A DNA stretch of 64,000 nucleotides from Clostridia bacterium (GCA_017397845.1 JAFQHU010000002.1:1-64000); one strand, 5' to 3'. Counted from the first letter of the stretch, positions 1-9,172 are shown. Translations and numbers: made by a program. Notes: a model not told the origin generated them from the sequence alone.

Positions 1-891
1 GCCCGTATTTTCATCGGTAACAGTTGTGGAAACCTCATCCGAAGCATCAAGGATAGTTTGCAGTGCGGCTGCACTCATATAAATCTGATTAGCAGGGTCT
101 TGGCTTTTGCCGAACATCGACATAGAAAAATCATTGTTAGCGGTGCTTGTATATAAACCAACGACCTTTACTTCATAGGTTTCGGTTTCAAGAGAAGGAT
201 TAGTGAGGATGATAGTATCTCCTACAGTCAAATCATTAAAGATAGCAAGTTCTTCGGAGATGACACATTCCTTTTCAGTTGAACCTTCGCTGAACATAGT
301 GCCACCGTCTAAAACAGAAGCCGTTCCGTCAACAAATGCCGTCATTGAATTATCACTGCTATATCCAATAACAGAAAAATCTGACGAAGACGCCATACCT
401 TTGCCGCCGCGACCGCCTGTTGAGCCACTGCCTTTACCTTGTGAACTTCCACCTATGCTTTCAAAGGTAGATTCAGTTTCCTCTTCCGTTTCATCAGTTA
501 CAGGCAATAATTTATCCGAGCCGTTAAAGGAAGCGGTAAGGGTATAATAAAAATCCTCAACGGATTCTGCGGAAGCATATGTTTGATATTGTTCTAAGGT
601 AAGCGCAGAGGCACTACCCATCATATTTTTAAACTGGTCACGGTCGAATTTTTTGCCGCCTTGACCGTTTTCTCCGTCTGACATATTGTTCATCATAGAG
701 CTTCTGTCATACGATATGGTAGCGGTTATATTCAACTCCTCTAAGGCACTCTGTTTTGCACTGTCAGCCGCCTGTCGTATTGATAAACCAAGACAAGCAG
801 AAACAGCAATTACAAGTGCAATAACACCAATCAGAACATTTCTCCCTTTGGAGCGGCCTATGCATCTGAATGCGTTTTTAATAATGTACAT
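1..891 (-). CDS. ABC transporter permease, MacB/FtsX type (N-terminal part, cut by window edge)
   Basis: A minus-strand frame is open from an ATG at 891 (preceded by an AGAAAGGA-like ribosome site) to the window edge, giving 297 residues. The first residues, MYIIKNAFRCIGRSKGRN, run into a hydrophobic segment at about 19-38. That is the usual start of a MacB/FtsX-type permease: one membrane helix, then a long extracytoplasmic domain. The visible part of that domain is Ser/Gly-rich around residues 140-165 (SSQGKGSGSTGGRGGKG) and later shows the MacB-like phrase LTVGDTIIL. Such permeases normally work with an ATPase in efflux or envelope-stress transport. No ATPase lies upstream here, where there is only a TnpV remnant, so a partner would have to be outside the window. 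Family assignment is from sequence pattern; the substrate is unknown. Confidence 0.8.
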   Translation of the reverse strand, partial: MYIIKNAFRCIGRSKGRNVLIGVIALVIAVSACLGLSIRQAADSAKQSALEELNITATISYDRSSMMNNMSDGENGQGGKKFDRDQFKNMMGSASALTLEQYQTYASAESVEDFYYTLTASFNGSDKLLPVTDETEEETESTFESIGGSSQGKGSGSTGGRGGKGMASSSDFSVIGYSSDNSMTAFVDGTASVLDGGTMFSEGSTEKECVISEELAIFNDLTVGDTIILTNPSLETETYEVKVVGLYTSTANNDFSMSMFGKSQDPANQIYMSAAALQTILDASDEVSTTVTDENTG

Positions 892-1021
892 AACTTTTGT
901 TCCTTTCTCGGAATTTTATCCTACGATACATAATTATTCATAGCAACATTGAAGAAAGATTGAAGGAAGTTTTCGCTTTTTGTTTTTTTATAAAAAGATT
1001 CAGGAAAAATTCCTCCTGTAA

Positions 1022-1327
1022 CTAACACCATACATATATTAACTCTCTGCGCGTAATCTTATGTGCTTTTGCTCCAATGCTTTGCATACGGCATATCCAT
1101 TTAATCTTATTTTTCTCTTTCAGTTGCTCGGTGACACCTTCATTTTCTTTCATCTGTTCCACAAGACTATCAAAGATCTGCTGTGCTTGATTTTCTATCT
1201 CTGCACAGTGCTGATACAGTTTACCCTTGGCGAGCAGAGTTGCAAACAGCACCTTCTTGTGTTTCAGAAGATAATCTTTATGTAACATACCCCATGATGT
1301 GTGTTCATAAGGGATTTGAACACGCAT
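1022..1327 (-). pseudogene. TnpV-like transposon protein, 5'-truncated remnant
   Basis: The 101-residue frame matches the conserved C-terminal two thirds of the TnpV proteins of Tn4451-like and conjugative elements in Clostridia. Recognisable phrases are KVLFATLLAKGKL, IENQAQQIFDSLVEQM, EGVTEQLK and ARKIT-like/ELIYVW. The N-terminal roughly 30 residues of the family are missing, and the sequence upstream of the ATG at 1327 does not continue the family. The ATG directly abuts AAAAAGG, which is poor spacing for translation. I read it as a remnant left by a mobile element. TnpV's role in transposition is not well defined. Confidence 0.65.
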
Positions 1328-1368
1328 CCTTTTTGTTATAAAACAGATTGATATATTTTTTGTAGTTT

Positions 1369-1397
1369 GTCGCAGTTTTTCTGCGGCTTTTTTCTTT
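1369..1397 (+). terminator. Rho-independent terminator without an upstream + strand gene
   Basis: Arms GTCGCAG and CTGCGGC (one G-U pair) enclose a TTTTT loop and are followed by TTTTTTCTTT. No + strand gene precedes it, so it is probably left from a deleted gene. The rest of 1328-1550 holds nothing I can name. Confidence 0.6.
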
Positions 1398-1553
1398 ATG
1401 CCGTTTCTGGTAAAGCACCTGAGATGTAATTCACCGCTACTCCCTGTCGGGTACCGTCTAAAATGATATCATTATCATCCGGACATAAGGCTTTTTATTC
1501 CTTTTAAAAGAAAAAACTCCGAATCGGTTTGTTGGTTTAAAAAGGTATTTTCA

Positions 1554-1582
1554 TTGACAAGTAATAAAACAGCTGATAGAAT
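1554..1582 (+). promoter_or_regulatory. Sigma-A-type promoter of the rhamnosidase gene
   Basis: TTGACA (1554-1559), a 17-nt spacer and TAGAAT (1577-1582) stand 33 nt upstream of the ATG. An AAAGGTG ribosome site lies between. Confidence 0.75.
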
Positions 1583-1614
1583 AAAACCATATAATAACGT
1601 AAAAGGTGATATAG

Positions 1615-4600
1615 ATGAAGAAAACTATTGCTCTTATTGTTTCTTTGATTATGATTTTAAACGGTTTTCCCTTTAGTGTGTCCGCACAATCAGATTTTTC
1701 AGTAACCGGACTTAAGGTGAATTATGATGATAATCCTGTGCTTGCAGACTGTGAAAACATCAGCTTTTCTTGGCAGATGATATGTGATAAAACAGGTGCA
1801 CGGCAAACTGCCTACCGGCTCAGAGTTTATAGCTTTGATAGAATAAACAATAAAACAGGAGAGCTTTTGTCAGACACCGGCAAAGTGCAAAATGATAAAT
1901 CGGTATGTATCAGATGTGAAAGCGAACTCTATCCCGACGAAAAATATGCATGGTGTGTTACGGTGTGGAACGAAAACGGTGTGGCTGTAACCTCTGATAC
2001 AGCCTATTTTGAAACAGCACCAAATGATGATTTCTTTGAAGAAGTAAAATGGATAAGCGGTAACGACAATACTTCCGTTTTAAGAGGTAAGTTTACCGCT
2101 GAAAAAGAAATTGCCTACGCTAAGGTTTATGCTTCTTCTATAGGTGTTTTCGATCTTTTTATAAACGGTGAACGTGTAGGCGAAGCTACCGCCGAGGGTA
2201 CACTTTTCGATGAAATGAAGCCCGGCTGGAGCGATTATACAAAGAGAATACTATATTATGCTTATGACATTACCCCTTACCTTAACAGCTGTGACATAAA
2301 CGGTTTTTCTGCAATGCTCAGTAACGGTTGGGCTCTCGGCAGAATTTCAAAAGGACATTATGGATTTGAAAAAACCGCCTTTATTATGAAAGCACATATT
2401 ATCTATACTGACAGCACAGATACATGGTTTACAACATCTTCAGATTGGAAATACAGTGATGACAGTGCTGTAACGGAAAGTGATATTTATGACGGTGAGA
2501 CTTATAATGCCAATCTTTATGACGGGTTCGAGGTATCAAGGAGTGATTTTGATGATTCGGATTGGGAACACGCCGACGACAGTATATCCTATCCGGGAGA
2601 AATAACTCCTCATACAGGCGTAAGCGCAAGAGTGCGTAATGATCTCGAAAGGAGCGCAGAAAAGATTACAATTTACGAGGGCATTAAAGATAACGGCAGC
2701 GATTTCGGAGAAATTGATATTATAAGCGAATGTAAAAATTTCAGTGAATTCACTCTAAAAAAAGGTCAGACAGCGATTTTTGATTTAGGACAAAATATTA
2801 CCGGTTGGCAGAAAATCAGTTTTATAGCCGACAAAAATACTGAGATAATTTTTGATTATGCAGAAATGCTCAATGACAGCGGGCTTCTCTCAAGAAAAAA
2901 CGACGGTCCCGAAGGAACACTCTATACGGAAAATTATCGCAGTGCCAAAGCTGACAGTAAATATATTGCCCGCGGTGACGGCACAGAAACCTGCTTCGGA
3001 AGATCCACCTTTTACGGTTTCAGATATGTATCGGTTACTGCCGACAGAGATATAACAATCACCGACTTCAAAGGTCAGGTTGTCACCTCTATCGAAAAAG
3101 AATCAGGCAGCATTGAAACCTCAGACGAAAGTATTAACAAGCTTTTTTCAAATATATTATGGAGCCAGAGAGGAAATTATCTGAGTATCCCCACAGACTG
3201 CCCGCAAAGGGATGAAAAGCTCGGTTGGACAGGTGATGCACAGATTTTCATAGGTGCCGCTTCTTATAACGCAGACGTTAAAACATTTATGGATAAATGG
3301 CTGAGAGATTTACGCGACAGCCAAGGTACAGACGGACGGTATACGGATATAGTGCCGTATATTCCCATTGTGGGTAAAGGCAATGCCGCATGGGGTGATG
3401 CAGGTATAATAATACCCTATAATCTGTACCTTATGTACGGAGATTCCCGTATCATAGAAAAAATGTATGACTCAATGGAAAAATATATGGCTCATCTCGC
3501 CACAAGAGGCTACAAGGGTGCAAATGTCACGTACGGTGACTGGCTCTCTTATGAAGATAACAGCACCCCCGTAAGAGAGCTCATAGCTGCGGCTTATTAT
3601 GCTTACGATGCAATACTTATGGCTGAAATGAGTGAAGTGACGGGAAGAAGAGAAAAAGCTGAACATTACAGAGATCTATACAAGCAAATCAGAAAATATT
3701 TCAGGGATACTTTTATCGAAAAATGCGATTTGAAGTCTTCACTTCTCACTCAGACTTGTTACCTTATGGCTCTTAAAACAGGAATGTATGAGGGCGAAAA
3801 AGAAAAGCTGAATATGCTTTATTCTCTTTGCAGTAACATCACAGCAAACGGCAATAAGCTTGCAACCGGCTTTGTGGGTACTGCAGATATTAACGAAATA
3901 CTCACCGATTACGGCAAAAGTAACTTGGCCTATACCCTTATTTTACAGCGGGAAAACCCCTCTTGGCTTTGCAGCGTAGAACAGGGTGCCACCACGGTAT
4001 GGGAAAGATGGAATTCATACACTGAAGAAAACGGATTCTATGAGCCATCCATGAACTCATATAATCATTATTCATACGGTGCGGTTGCCGAATGGATGTA
4101 CAGTGACATGCTCGGCATCAATGCCGATAAAAACTCTCCCGGCTTTAAAAATATTATTTTCAGATTTAATCCCGATATGAGACAAGAAAGTGAAATACCA
4201 TCCAATGAAAGGCTTATGACTTATTCTTCGGGAGAGTATGCCGGTGCCTACGGCAACATAAAATCCAAATGGGAAAACACGGGAAACGGCTTCAAATACG
4301 ATATTACGGTCCCGGCAAACAGTACCGCCACAGTTTATATCCCCGTAAGTCACAGCGATCTATATTTCGGCTCGGTAAAGGTTACAGACATAGGAATGAC
4401 TTCAAACGGAGTTACATATCTCGGTATTGAAAACGGCTTCGCTGAATTTGAAACTGTATCGGGCTCTTTTACCTTTGAAACTAAAAAACGGTCCGATTTT
4501 TCACACAGTTTCAATGAAACAGTATTCCCGGCTTCTTGTACAGAAGAAGGGTTTACGTTTTACGAGTGTGAATGCTCATATAGTTATTACGGTCAGAAGC

Positions 4601-4797
4601 TTGATATAACAAACCATATTGATTCAAACAGTGACGGCAAATGTGATATATGCTCTGTTGTCACTGATACAACCGTATTATGCGATCATTTATGCCATAA
4701 AAGCGGATTTTCAGGCTTATTGTGGAAAATAATACGTTTTTTCTGGAAGTTTTTCAAGATAAATCCTCAGTGTGAATGCGGTGCAAACCACTATTGA
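1615..4797 (+). CDS. Secreted alpha-L-rhamnosidase, glycoside hydrolase family 78
   Basis: Hydrolyses terminal alpha-L-rhamnose from plant or bacterial glycans outside the cell. The 1060-residue protein begins with a signal peptide (residues 1-24, ending SVSA). Next come the N-terminal beta-sandwich domains of bacterial rhamnosidases (about 25-490) and an (alpha/alpha)6 barrel (about 500-850) with the family phrases CPQRDEKLGWTGDAQIF and TTVWERWNSY. A C-terminal beta domain follows (about 850-960). The tail is unusual for GH78: a Cys-rich stretch (CTEEGFTFYECECSYSYYG, then DSNSDGKCDIC) and a final block with CDHLCHKSG, a Trp/Phe-rich WKIIRFFWKFFK core and CECGANHY. This end block recurs on surface proteins of Ruminococcaceae as I remember them, and probably serves retention or sorting. 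It is a single gene with its own promoter. Confidence 0.9.
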   Translation: MKKTIALIVSLIMILNGFPFSVSAQSDFSVTGLKVNYDDNPVLADCENISFSWQMICDKTGARQTAYRLRVYSFDRINNKTGELLSDTGKVQNDKSVCIRCESELYPDEKYAWCVTVWNENGVAVTSDTAYFETAPNDDFFEEVKWISGNDNTSVLRGKFTAEKEIAYAKVYASSIGVFDLFINGERVGEATAEGTLFDEMKPGWSDYTKRILYYAYDITPYLNSCDINGFSAMLSNGWALGRISKGHYGFEKTAFIMKAHIIYTDSTDTWFTTSSDWKYSDDSAVTESDIYDGETYNANLYDGFEVSRSDFDDSDWEHADDSISYPGEITPHTGVSARVRNDLERSAEKITIYEGIKDNGSDFGEIDIISECKNFSEFTLKKGQTAIFDLGQNITGWQKISFIADKNTEIIFDYAEMLNDSGLLSRKNDGPEGTLYTENYRSAKADSKYIARGDGTETCFGRSTFYGFRYVSVTADRDITITDFKGQVVTSIEKESGSIETSDESINKLFSNILWSQRGNYLSIPTDCPQRDEKLGWTGDAQIFIGAASYNADVKTFMDKWLRDLRDSQGTDGRYTDIVPYIPIVGKGNAAWGDAGIIIPYNLYLMYGDSRIIEKMYDSMEKYMAHLATRGYKGANVTYGDWLSYEDNSTPVRELIAAAYYAYDAILMAEMSEVTGRREKAEHYRDLYKQIRKYFRDTFIEKCDLKSSLLTQTCYLMALKTGMYEGEKEKLNMLYSLCSNITANGNKLATGFVGTADINEILTDYGKSNLAYTLILQRENPSWLCSVEQGATTVWERWNSYTEENGFYEPSMNSYNHYSYGAVAEWMYSDMLGINADKNSPGFKNIIFRFNPDMRQESEIPSNERLMTYSSGEYAGAYGNIKSKWENTGNGFKYDITVPANSTATVYIPVSHSDLYFGSVKVTDIGMTSNGVTYLGIENGFAEFETVSGSFTFETKKRSDFSHSFNETVFPASCTEEGFTFYECECSYSYYGQKLDITNHIDSNSDGKCDICSVVTDTTVLCDHLCHKSGFSGLLWKIIRFFWKFFKINPQCECGANHY

Positions 4798-4844
4798 ATT
4801 TATCGTTTAAAAATACTCGTATTTAATTGTATGCCGTGATATAA

Positions 4845-5486
4845 TTAGCAAAAATTAAAAATGATACAAAAGAATTAAGAGGTGTTGAAAGCGAAAAAGT
4901 TTATTTCTCTCCTGCCTGTTATGACAGAATTTCAGAGGACTACGGTATCGAGGTTGGCGTTCTTTCGAAGTACGGATATCTTTCAATGCCGATTATTGTG
5001 GACTATGATGAGCTCAGTGACTCTTTGATTGATCTTAAGGATGCAAGCTTCGGTGCAACCTGTTCAACAGCAACAACCACTCTTTCTGACAAATATATCG
5101 ACAGCCGTATCGCTGAAAATCCCGAAAATGCAAAATATATTTCTCCCGACAGAATGGTTGACTTGTCAACCGGTTATTTTCCGGAAACCAACTGGATTGT
5201 AAAAAATTCCGTCCACAGCACTTCGAGCATTTTCGACAAGCTTTGCGTTCACTTCCTTTCACACAAAAACCTTACCGTACATAACGATTCCAGAGTGGCA
5301 CAATTTTCAATGTTCGATAAAAAAGGAACAGCCGCAAACTGTTATGTTGTGCCCATGACAAAAGAAAACTGCGGCTGCTTTGAATGGTTGAACACCGGAG
5401 AAAAAAAATCCTACTCTCGAAACAAAGCTTGCATCATTGATGAGATGGCTTACAACTATCCTCATTTTATTAACAAAGCTTATTAA
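4845..5486 (+). pseudogene. Decayed reading frame of unknown function, start lost
   Basis: The frame is open from just after a TAA at 4842 to the TAA at 5484. The coding-like part begins near 4863 (DTKELRGVESEKVYFSPACYD) without a plausible ATG, GTG or TTG or a ribosome site in front. The first ATG, at 4986, falls in the middle of a conserved-looking stretch (GVLSKYGYLSMPIIVDYDEL). The protein end reads as soluble, with three Cys and many Asp/Lys. I do not recognise the family. It looks like the C-terminal part of a longer exported protein whose 5' half was deleted. Confidence 0.5.
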
Positions 5487-5544
5487 CGGTGAGATAAATT
5501 CAGTGCAATAATCCGATTACATTAAGCTTTTGATTCATTAAATA

Positions 5545-5592
5545 AAAGCAGATATTTTCAGGTGATTTTCCTGAAAATATCTGCTTTTTTTT
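5545..5592. terminator. Bidirectional intrinsic terminator
   Basis: A perfect 18-bp stem (5545-5562 with 5570-5587) and a 7-nt loop are followed by T8 on the + strand and a shorter T run on the minus strand. It separates the decayed frame from the convergent aldehyde oxidoreductase unit. Confidence 0.85.
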
Positions 5593-5611
5593 GAAATGAT
5601 ATTTGAATTTA

Positions 5612-5941
5612 TCAGCCGCCTGCGGCAGGTGAAAGCAACCAGACCTCATCACCGTCAGTGAGCTTTCTGCCCTTACGCATACATCTTTCACCGTTCACGT
5701 AAACCACCGCATCTTTAAACTGCAATTTTTCGTGATATTCGAGAGCGGGATTTTTCGGTTTTATATATTTTACATTAGGGTCATTTTTCATTCGTTCAAG
5801 CTCTTCCTTATCTTCTTTATATCCCTGAGCCATTCTCCATGAAATAACCTCAAAAATCCCGTTTACTGTTTTCGCATCGGTTTCAAGATAGCTGAAGCCT
5901 GTGGTTGTACGTATAACACCGAATATTTTAACCTTTACCAT
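5612..5941 (-). CDS. MoaD/ThiS-like sulfur carrier linked to aldehyde ferredoxin oxidoreductase
   Basis: A 109-residue beta-grasp protein ending in PAAGG. The C-terminal Gly-Gly is the site that an E1-like enzyme adenylates and that then carries sulfur as a thiocarboxylate for molybdopterin synthesis. The middle (YKEDKEELERMKNDPNVKYI) is an insert longer than in housekeeping MoaD. I chose the ATG at 5941, which has AAGGAGG upstream, over an in-frame start seven codons earlier. The gene overlaps the end of the oxidoreductase by 14 nt, so translation is probably coupled. It is last in the minus-strand unit, with its likely activating enzyme (7859-8545) two genes upstream. No MoaE large subunit is present in the window. 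Confidence 0.85.
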   Translation of the reverse strand: MVKVKIFGVIRTTTGFSYLETDAKTVNGIFEVISWRMAQGYKEDKEELERMKNDPNVKYIKPKNPALEYHEKLQFKDAVVYVNGERCMRKGRKLTDGDEVWLLSPAAGG

Positions 5942-7862
5942 AAGGATAGACCTCCTTTGCACAGTCGGGGAGCTTTATTCCGAGCCTTTTAATCATTCTC
6001 ATTGTGGGTGCTCCGTCTTTCCAGCCGCGGATAATATAATAACTCCTTTTCATTTTATCGAGAGGCACCTTTGTCTTTTTGTTTCCGGGCACCTGTTCTT
6101 CGTCGGTAAGGCGTTTCGGAAGTGTGTCCGTATCCTTGCCCACGGGAAGTCCCAGAATAATATTACATACTCTTTCAACATTGTAGCCGTAAGAACCTGC
6201 TTTGATAAAGGTACCCATGGTATATTTCGAGCCTGTGGCCGCATTAATTGCTCTCGGATACTGAATAAGCGGAATGTTAAGAGCAAGTATATCGGGATAC
6301 TGCATACCTATGTACAGTATCGGGGTTATGAACTTAAATACCTGCTGAACGATTCTGGTGAGCATACTTGTGGGCTTTGCAACGATGAACCAGGGAAGAA
6401 CCGCATAAGAGGTAAACACACAGCACCCCGCCGCAGAAGCAGCCTCCATAGTGTTTTGGAACATAATTGACAAGCTCGCTTTTCCTTTGGCTGTGTACGA
6501 ATTCATATTCAGTCCGAGACCCTCCAAAACAACCATGTAGCCCGCATTGAGATGACATCCGCCGCGGTTTGAGGTGGCGTAACCGAGTCCCTGACCAACC
6601 GCTCCTCTCGGCTCATAGGCTGCAAGCTCCATGCCCTTTGCGTGAATTGCAAATTCCTTTCCGCCGAATTTTTCACTCATTCGCTTCGTGCCGTCCGCAA
6701 GGATATCACCGATACCCTCTCTGTAAGCAATAAGCTTAAATACATCACTGATATTATCGGTTTTTCCGAATTCGAGACCGCTGTCCCACATACCCTTTTC
6801 CTGCAATTCCATAGCAAAAGCTATAGAACCTGCACAGGAGATAGTATCCATACCAAGCTCATCAAGCTCATAATTCCAACGAAGAATTTTTTCGATATCA
6901 TCGTTAAGAATATTCGGGCCGAAAAGACCGAGGGTTTCAAGCTCAGGTCCTTTTACATTTTTGCCGTCAACCTTTACACGCCTTTCACAGCGCATAGGAC
7001 AGGAATAGCAATTACCGTTACCTACAAGATATTTTTCCGTAAGCTCTTCTCCCGATACCTTTTCAAAGGCATCAAATCTGCCGTCACTGAAATTTTTGGT
7101 TGCAAGAATTCTGTGAGCCTGCATAGGTGCCACAAGTCCGGCCGTGCCAAGCTTTGAAAGCTGAGCACCGGTAATGGGATGGCGGAGAAGCTGCATTTTC
7201 CATTCCTCGGTAATTTTATCAAGCTTTTCTTTATCATATATTTCGGGGTCCTTGGTTCCCTGTGCGGTTATTAATTTAAGGTTTTTGTCACCGAAAACCG
7301 CACCTACACCGCCTCTGCCGGCGGTTCTTTCACCGCTGAACACGCCTGCATAAAGAACCTTGTTCTCACCTGCGGGACCGATTGTCAGCGGGCTTACACC
7401 GCCCTTGAACTGTTTATTGATTTCGCCTGTAAGCATACCCTTCATTTCAGGGACATCATGAAATGTAACTGAATCGTCAACTATTTCAATCCAGGTGAGC
7501 TCACTCGCTTTACCCGTAATAACCATAGCATCCCATCCGCATTTTTTAAGTCTTCTGCCGAAGGGACCGCCACAGTTCGAAGAAGTAAGAATACCCGTAA
7601 GAGGTGAAACGGTAGAAATATTGAACCGTGTAGATGAAGGTGTTTTGCAACGAGTGAGAGGACCGGTCGTAATAACAAGCCAATTATCCTCATCGAAAGC
7701 CTTCATGCCCGGTTTGATATGCTGCAGAAGTATATCGGCCGCCATAATTTTACCGCCGATGGTTCTCTTTCTGTCTTCATCCGTCCACGGGAATTCACTG
7801 TGTGTTTTTTTGGTAAGATCAACAAAAAGCACCTTACCCATATAACCTTTCAGGTTTGTCAT
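5928..7862 (-). CDS. aor: Tungsten-containing aldehyde:ferredoxin oxidoreductase
   Basis: Oxidises aldehydes to carboxylic acids, or the reverse with reduced ferredoxin, at a tungsten bis-pyranopterin site next to a [4Fe-4S] cluster. The protein has 644 residues, the family's usual size. The cluster ligands are visible as CYSCPMRC (Cys285, 288, 292) with a fourth Cys in AAGCC (about 480). The N-terminal domain (about 1-205, with RTIGGKIMAADILL and TRFNISTVSPLTG) and the AGRGGVGAVFG phrase match the family. It overlaps the ThiF-like gene by ATGA and the MoaD-like gene by 14 nt. The tungstate transporter and cofactor genes are just across the divergent promoter, which supports W rather than Mo. 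The aldehyde substrate cannot be read from sequence. Confidence 0.92.
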   Translation of the reverse strand: MTNLKGYMGKVLFVDLTKKTHSEFPWTDEDRKRTIGGKIMAADILLQHIKPGMKAFDEDNWLVITTGPLTRCKTPSSTRFNISTVSPLTGILTSSNCGGPFGRRLKKCGWDAMVITGKASELTWIEIVDDSVTFHDVPEMKGMLTGEINKQFKGGVSPLTIGPAGENKVLYAGVFSGERTAGRGGVGAVFGDKNLKLITAQGTKDPEIYDKEKLDKITEEWKMQLLRHPITGAQLSKLGTAGLVAPMQAHRILATKNFSDGRFDAFEKVSGEELTEKYLVGNGNCYSCPMRCERRVKVDGKNVKGPELETLGLFGPNILNDDIEKILRWNYELDELGMDTISCAGSIAFAMELQEKGMWDSGLEFGKTDNISDVFKLIAYREGIGDILADGTKRMSEKFGGKEFAIHAKGMELAAYEPRGAVGQGLGYATSNRGGCHLNAGYMVVLEGLGLNMNSYTAKGKASLSIMFQNTMEAASAAGCCVFTSYAVLPWFIVAKPTSMLTRIVQQVFKFITPILYIGMQYPDILALNIPLIQYPRAINAATGSKYTMGTFIKAGSYGYNVERVCNIILGLPVGKDTDTLPKRLTDEEQVPGNKKTKVPLDKMKRSYYIIRGWKDGAPTMRMIKRLGIKLPDCAKEVYPYGKG

Positions 7863-8545
7863 ATTTTCACCTCTGAATTACATATTTTACATTCTGAGTT
7901 GGGTTTTATTATGAGAGTATCCCATAAATTACCGTCAAAAACAAAGATTCGCCCCGCTGAAGCTTCATCCTTTGAAAGGAGATATCTGAGAGCAAGATTA
8001 ACCTCCATAGAGCCGATTATTCCCGCCGAAGAGGAAACAGAGCTTCTTACGGAAATATCGTTTATTATTCCCGCACAGTCAGGGCAGGGAGATTTATCGG
8101 GCAGATAAAGATACGCCGTTCCGTAAAAGCCGTCAACCCCGCCGAAAACAGCCGGGATCTTTTCTTTTTCGCAGAAATCCGCAACAGCTCTTCTGCCCAC
8201 TGCGTTATCAACACAGCAGAGAATGACGTCACATTCCTTTGCAAAAGAGAGATCATCCGCAGACATGATTTTTTTAACCGTGGGGATATACTCAGTATCT
8301 TTCGAATAATAAGAAAGTCTTTCTTTTAAAAGCTTACATTTGAAAAAGCCTCCGTCAGTTTTCGTAAAAAGAAACTGACGGTTAAGATTTGAAAGACTTA
8401 CCGTGTCAAAATCACAAAGATAAAGTCTTTTCACCCCTGCACCCGCCATATGCACCGCTGCATTCGTGCCAAGTGCACCGCAGCCTATAATGCAAACGGT
8501 TTTGTCATCTATAGAGAAAAGCTGAGTTACATTTTTCAGACTCAA
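7859..8545 (-). CDS. ThiF/MoeB-family adenylyltransferase
   Basis: E1-like enzyme expected to adenylate the C-terminal Gly-Gly of the MoaD-like protein encoded two genes downstream. The 228 residues show the nucleotide motif GCGALGTNAAVHMAGAG, the LSNLNRQFLF segment with the Arg that contacts ATP, and two CxxC pairs (CPDC near 155, CKIC near 220) for the structural zinc. It starts with TTG at 8545, immediately after the TGA of the preceding gene and behind an AGGCGGTG site. It ends in an ATGA overlap with the oxidoreductase gene. It is slightly shorter than MoeB and has no rhodanese domain. Confidence 0.85.
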   Translation of the reverse strand: MSLKNVTQLFSIDDKTVCIIGCGALGTNAAVHMAGAGVKRLYLCDFDTVSLSNLNRQFLFTKTDGGFFKCKLLKERLSYYSKDTEYIPTVKKIMSADDLSFAKECDVILCCVDNAVGRRAVADFCEKEKIPAVFGGVDGFYGTAYLYLPDKSPCPDCAGIINDISVRSSVSSSAGIIGSMEVNLALRYLLSKDEASAGRIFVFDGNLWDTLIIKPNSECKICNSEVKI

Positions 8546-9049
8546 TCAATCACCGCCTTTTCCGTAATCGCCGCCGCAATTAAGAGTATTTCCGCTTAAA
8601 ACCTCCACAGCGTGTGGAAGCACGGGAAGGACAAAATCGAGAGACTCCTTTACCGCTTTCGGACTGCCGGGAAGATTGATAATAACGGAACCTTTTCTTA
8701 TCCCTGAAACAGCCCTCGAAAGCATAGCCTTCGGAGTGATTGTCATACTTTTCATCCTTATTCCCTCGGCAATTCCCGGTGCTTCTTTTTCAATTACGGC
8801 TTTTGTGGCTTCGGGAGTGACATCTCTCGGAGCAAAGCCTGTACCGCCTGTAGTAAAAACTACATCGGCACATACCTCGTCGCACAGATAAATAAGAGCC
8901 TTTTCAATTTTTTCTTTTTCATCGGGAACAATCATATATTCTTTTGTCTTTCCGTAACCGGCGGTAAGCTCCTTTATCAAAGGTCCGCTTTTATCCTCGC
9001 AGATACCTTCAGAGCATCTGTCGCTGACACATAAAACTGCGAAATCCAA
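8546..9049 (-). CDS. MogA/MoaB-family molybdopterin adenylyltransferase
   Basis: Adenylates molybdopterin before metal insertion. The 167-residue protein has the family phrases DFAVLCVSDR near the start, FTTGGTGFAPRDVTPEAT (about 85-102) and INLPGSPKAVKE (about 125-136). TTG at 9049 is used as start, with a GGGAAGTG site. It is the first gene of the minus-strand unit that continues into ThiF-like, oxidoreductase and MoaD-like genes. MogA and MoaB cannot be told apart by eye. In tungsten-using organisms a MoaB-type protein does this step. Confidence 0.85.
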   Translation of the reverse strand: MDFAVLCVSDRCSEGICEDKSGPLIKELTAGYGKTKEYMIVPDEKEKIEKALIYLCDEVCADVVFTTGGTGFAPRDVTPEATKAVIEKEAPGIAEGIRMKSMTITPKAMLSRAVSGIRKGSVIINLPGSPKAVKESLDFVLPVLPHAVEVLSGNTLNCGGDYGKGGD

Positions 9050-9067
9050 TTTTTTATCACTTCCCTA

Positions 9068-9096
9068 TTGAAATATTTCTTGTACTGATATATAAT
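9068..9096 (+). promoter_or_regulatory. Promoter of the tup-moe-moa unit
   Basis: TTGAAA (9068-9073), 17 nt, TATAAT (9091-9096). Transcription would begin near 9103 and include the structured leader at about 9173-9336. Confidence 0.7.
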
Positions 9097-9122
9097 ATAT
9101 CATAAAGATACAAATTTTACAA
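9094..9122 (-). promoter_or_regulatory. Promoter of the aldehyde oxidoreductase unit
   Basis: On the minus strand: TTGTAA (9122-9117), 17 nt, TATATT (9099-9094). Its -10 box overlaps the -10 box of the divergent + strand promoter, so polymerase can occupy only one of the two at a time. Confidence 0.6.
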
Positions 9123-9172
9123 CATTTATGTAATATTTTTATTAAATTTCATCAAATCAATATATTTAATAT

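Noticed and set aside
5901-6470. A 189-codon + strand frame over the aldehyde oxidoreductase
   Set aside because: Antisense to the catalytic core of a well-supported gene, with no promoter or ribosome site.
7859-8545. Thiamine ThiF with ThiS
   Set aside because: No thiG, thiH or thiE genes lie nearby; overlap with the aldehyde oxidoreductase and a MoaD-like partner points to the pterin pathway.
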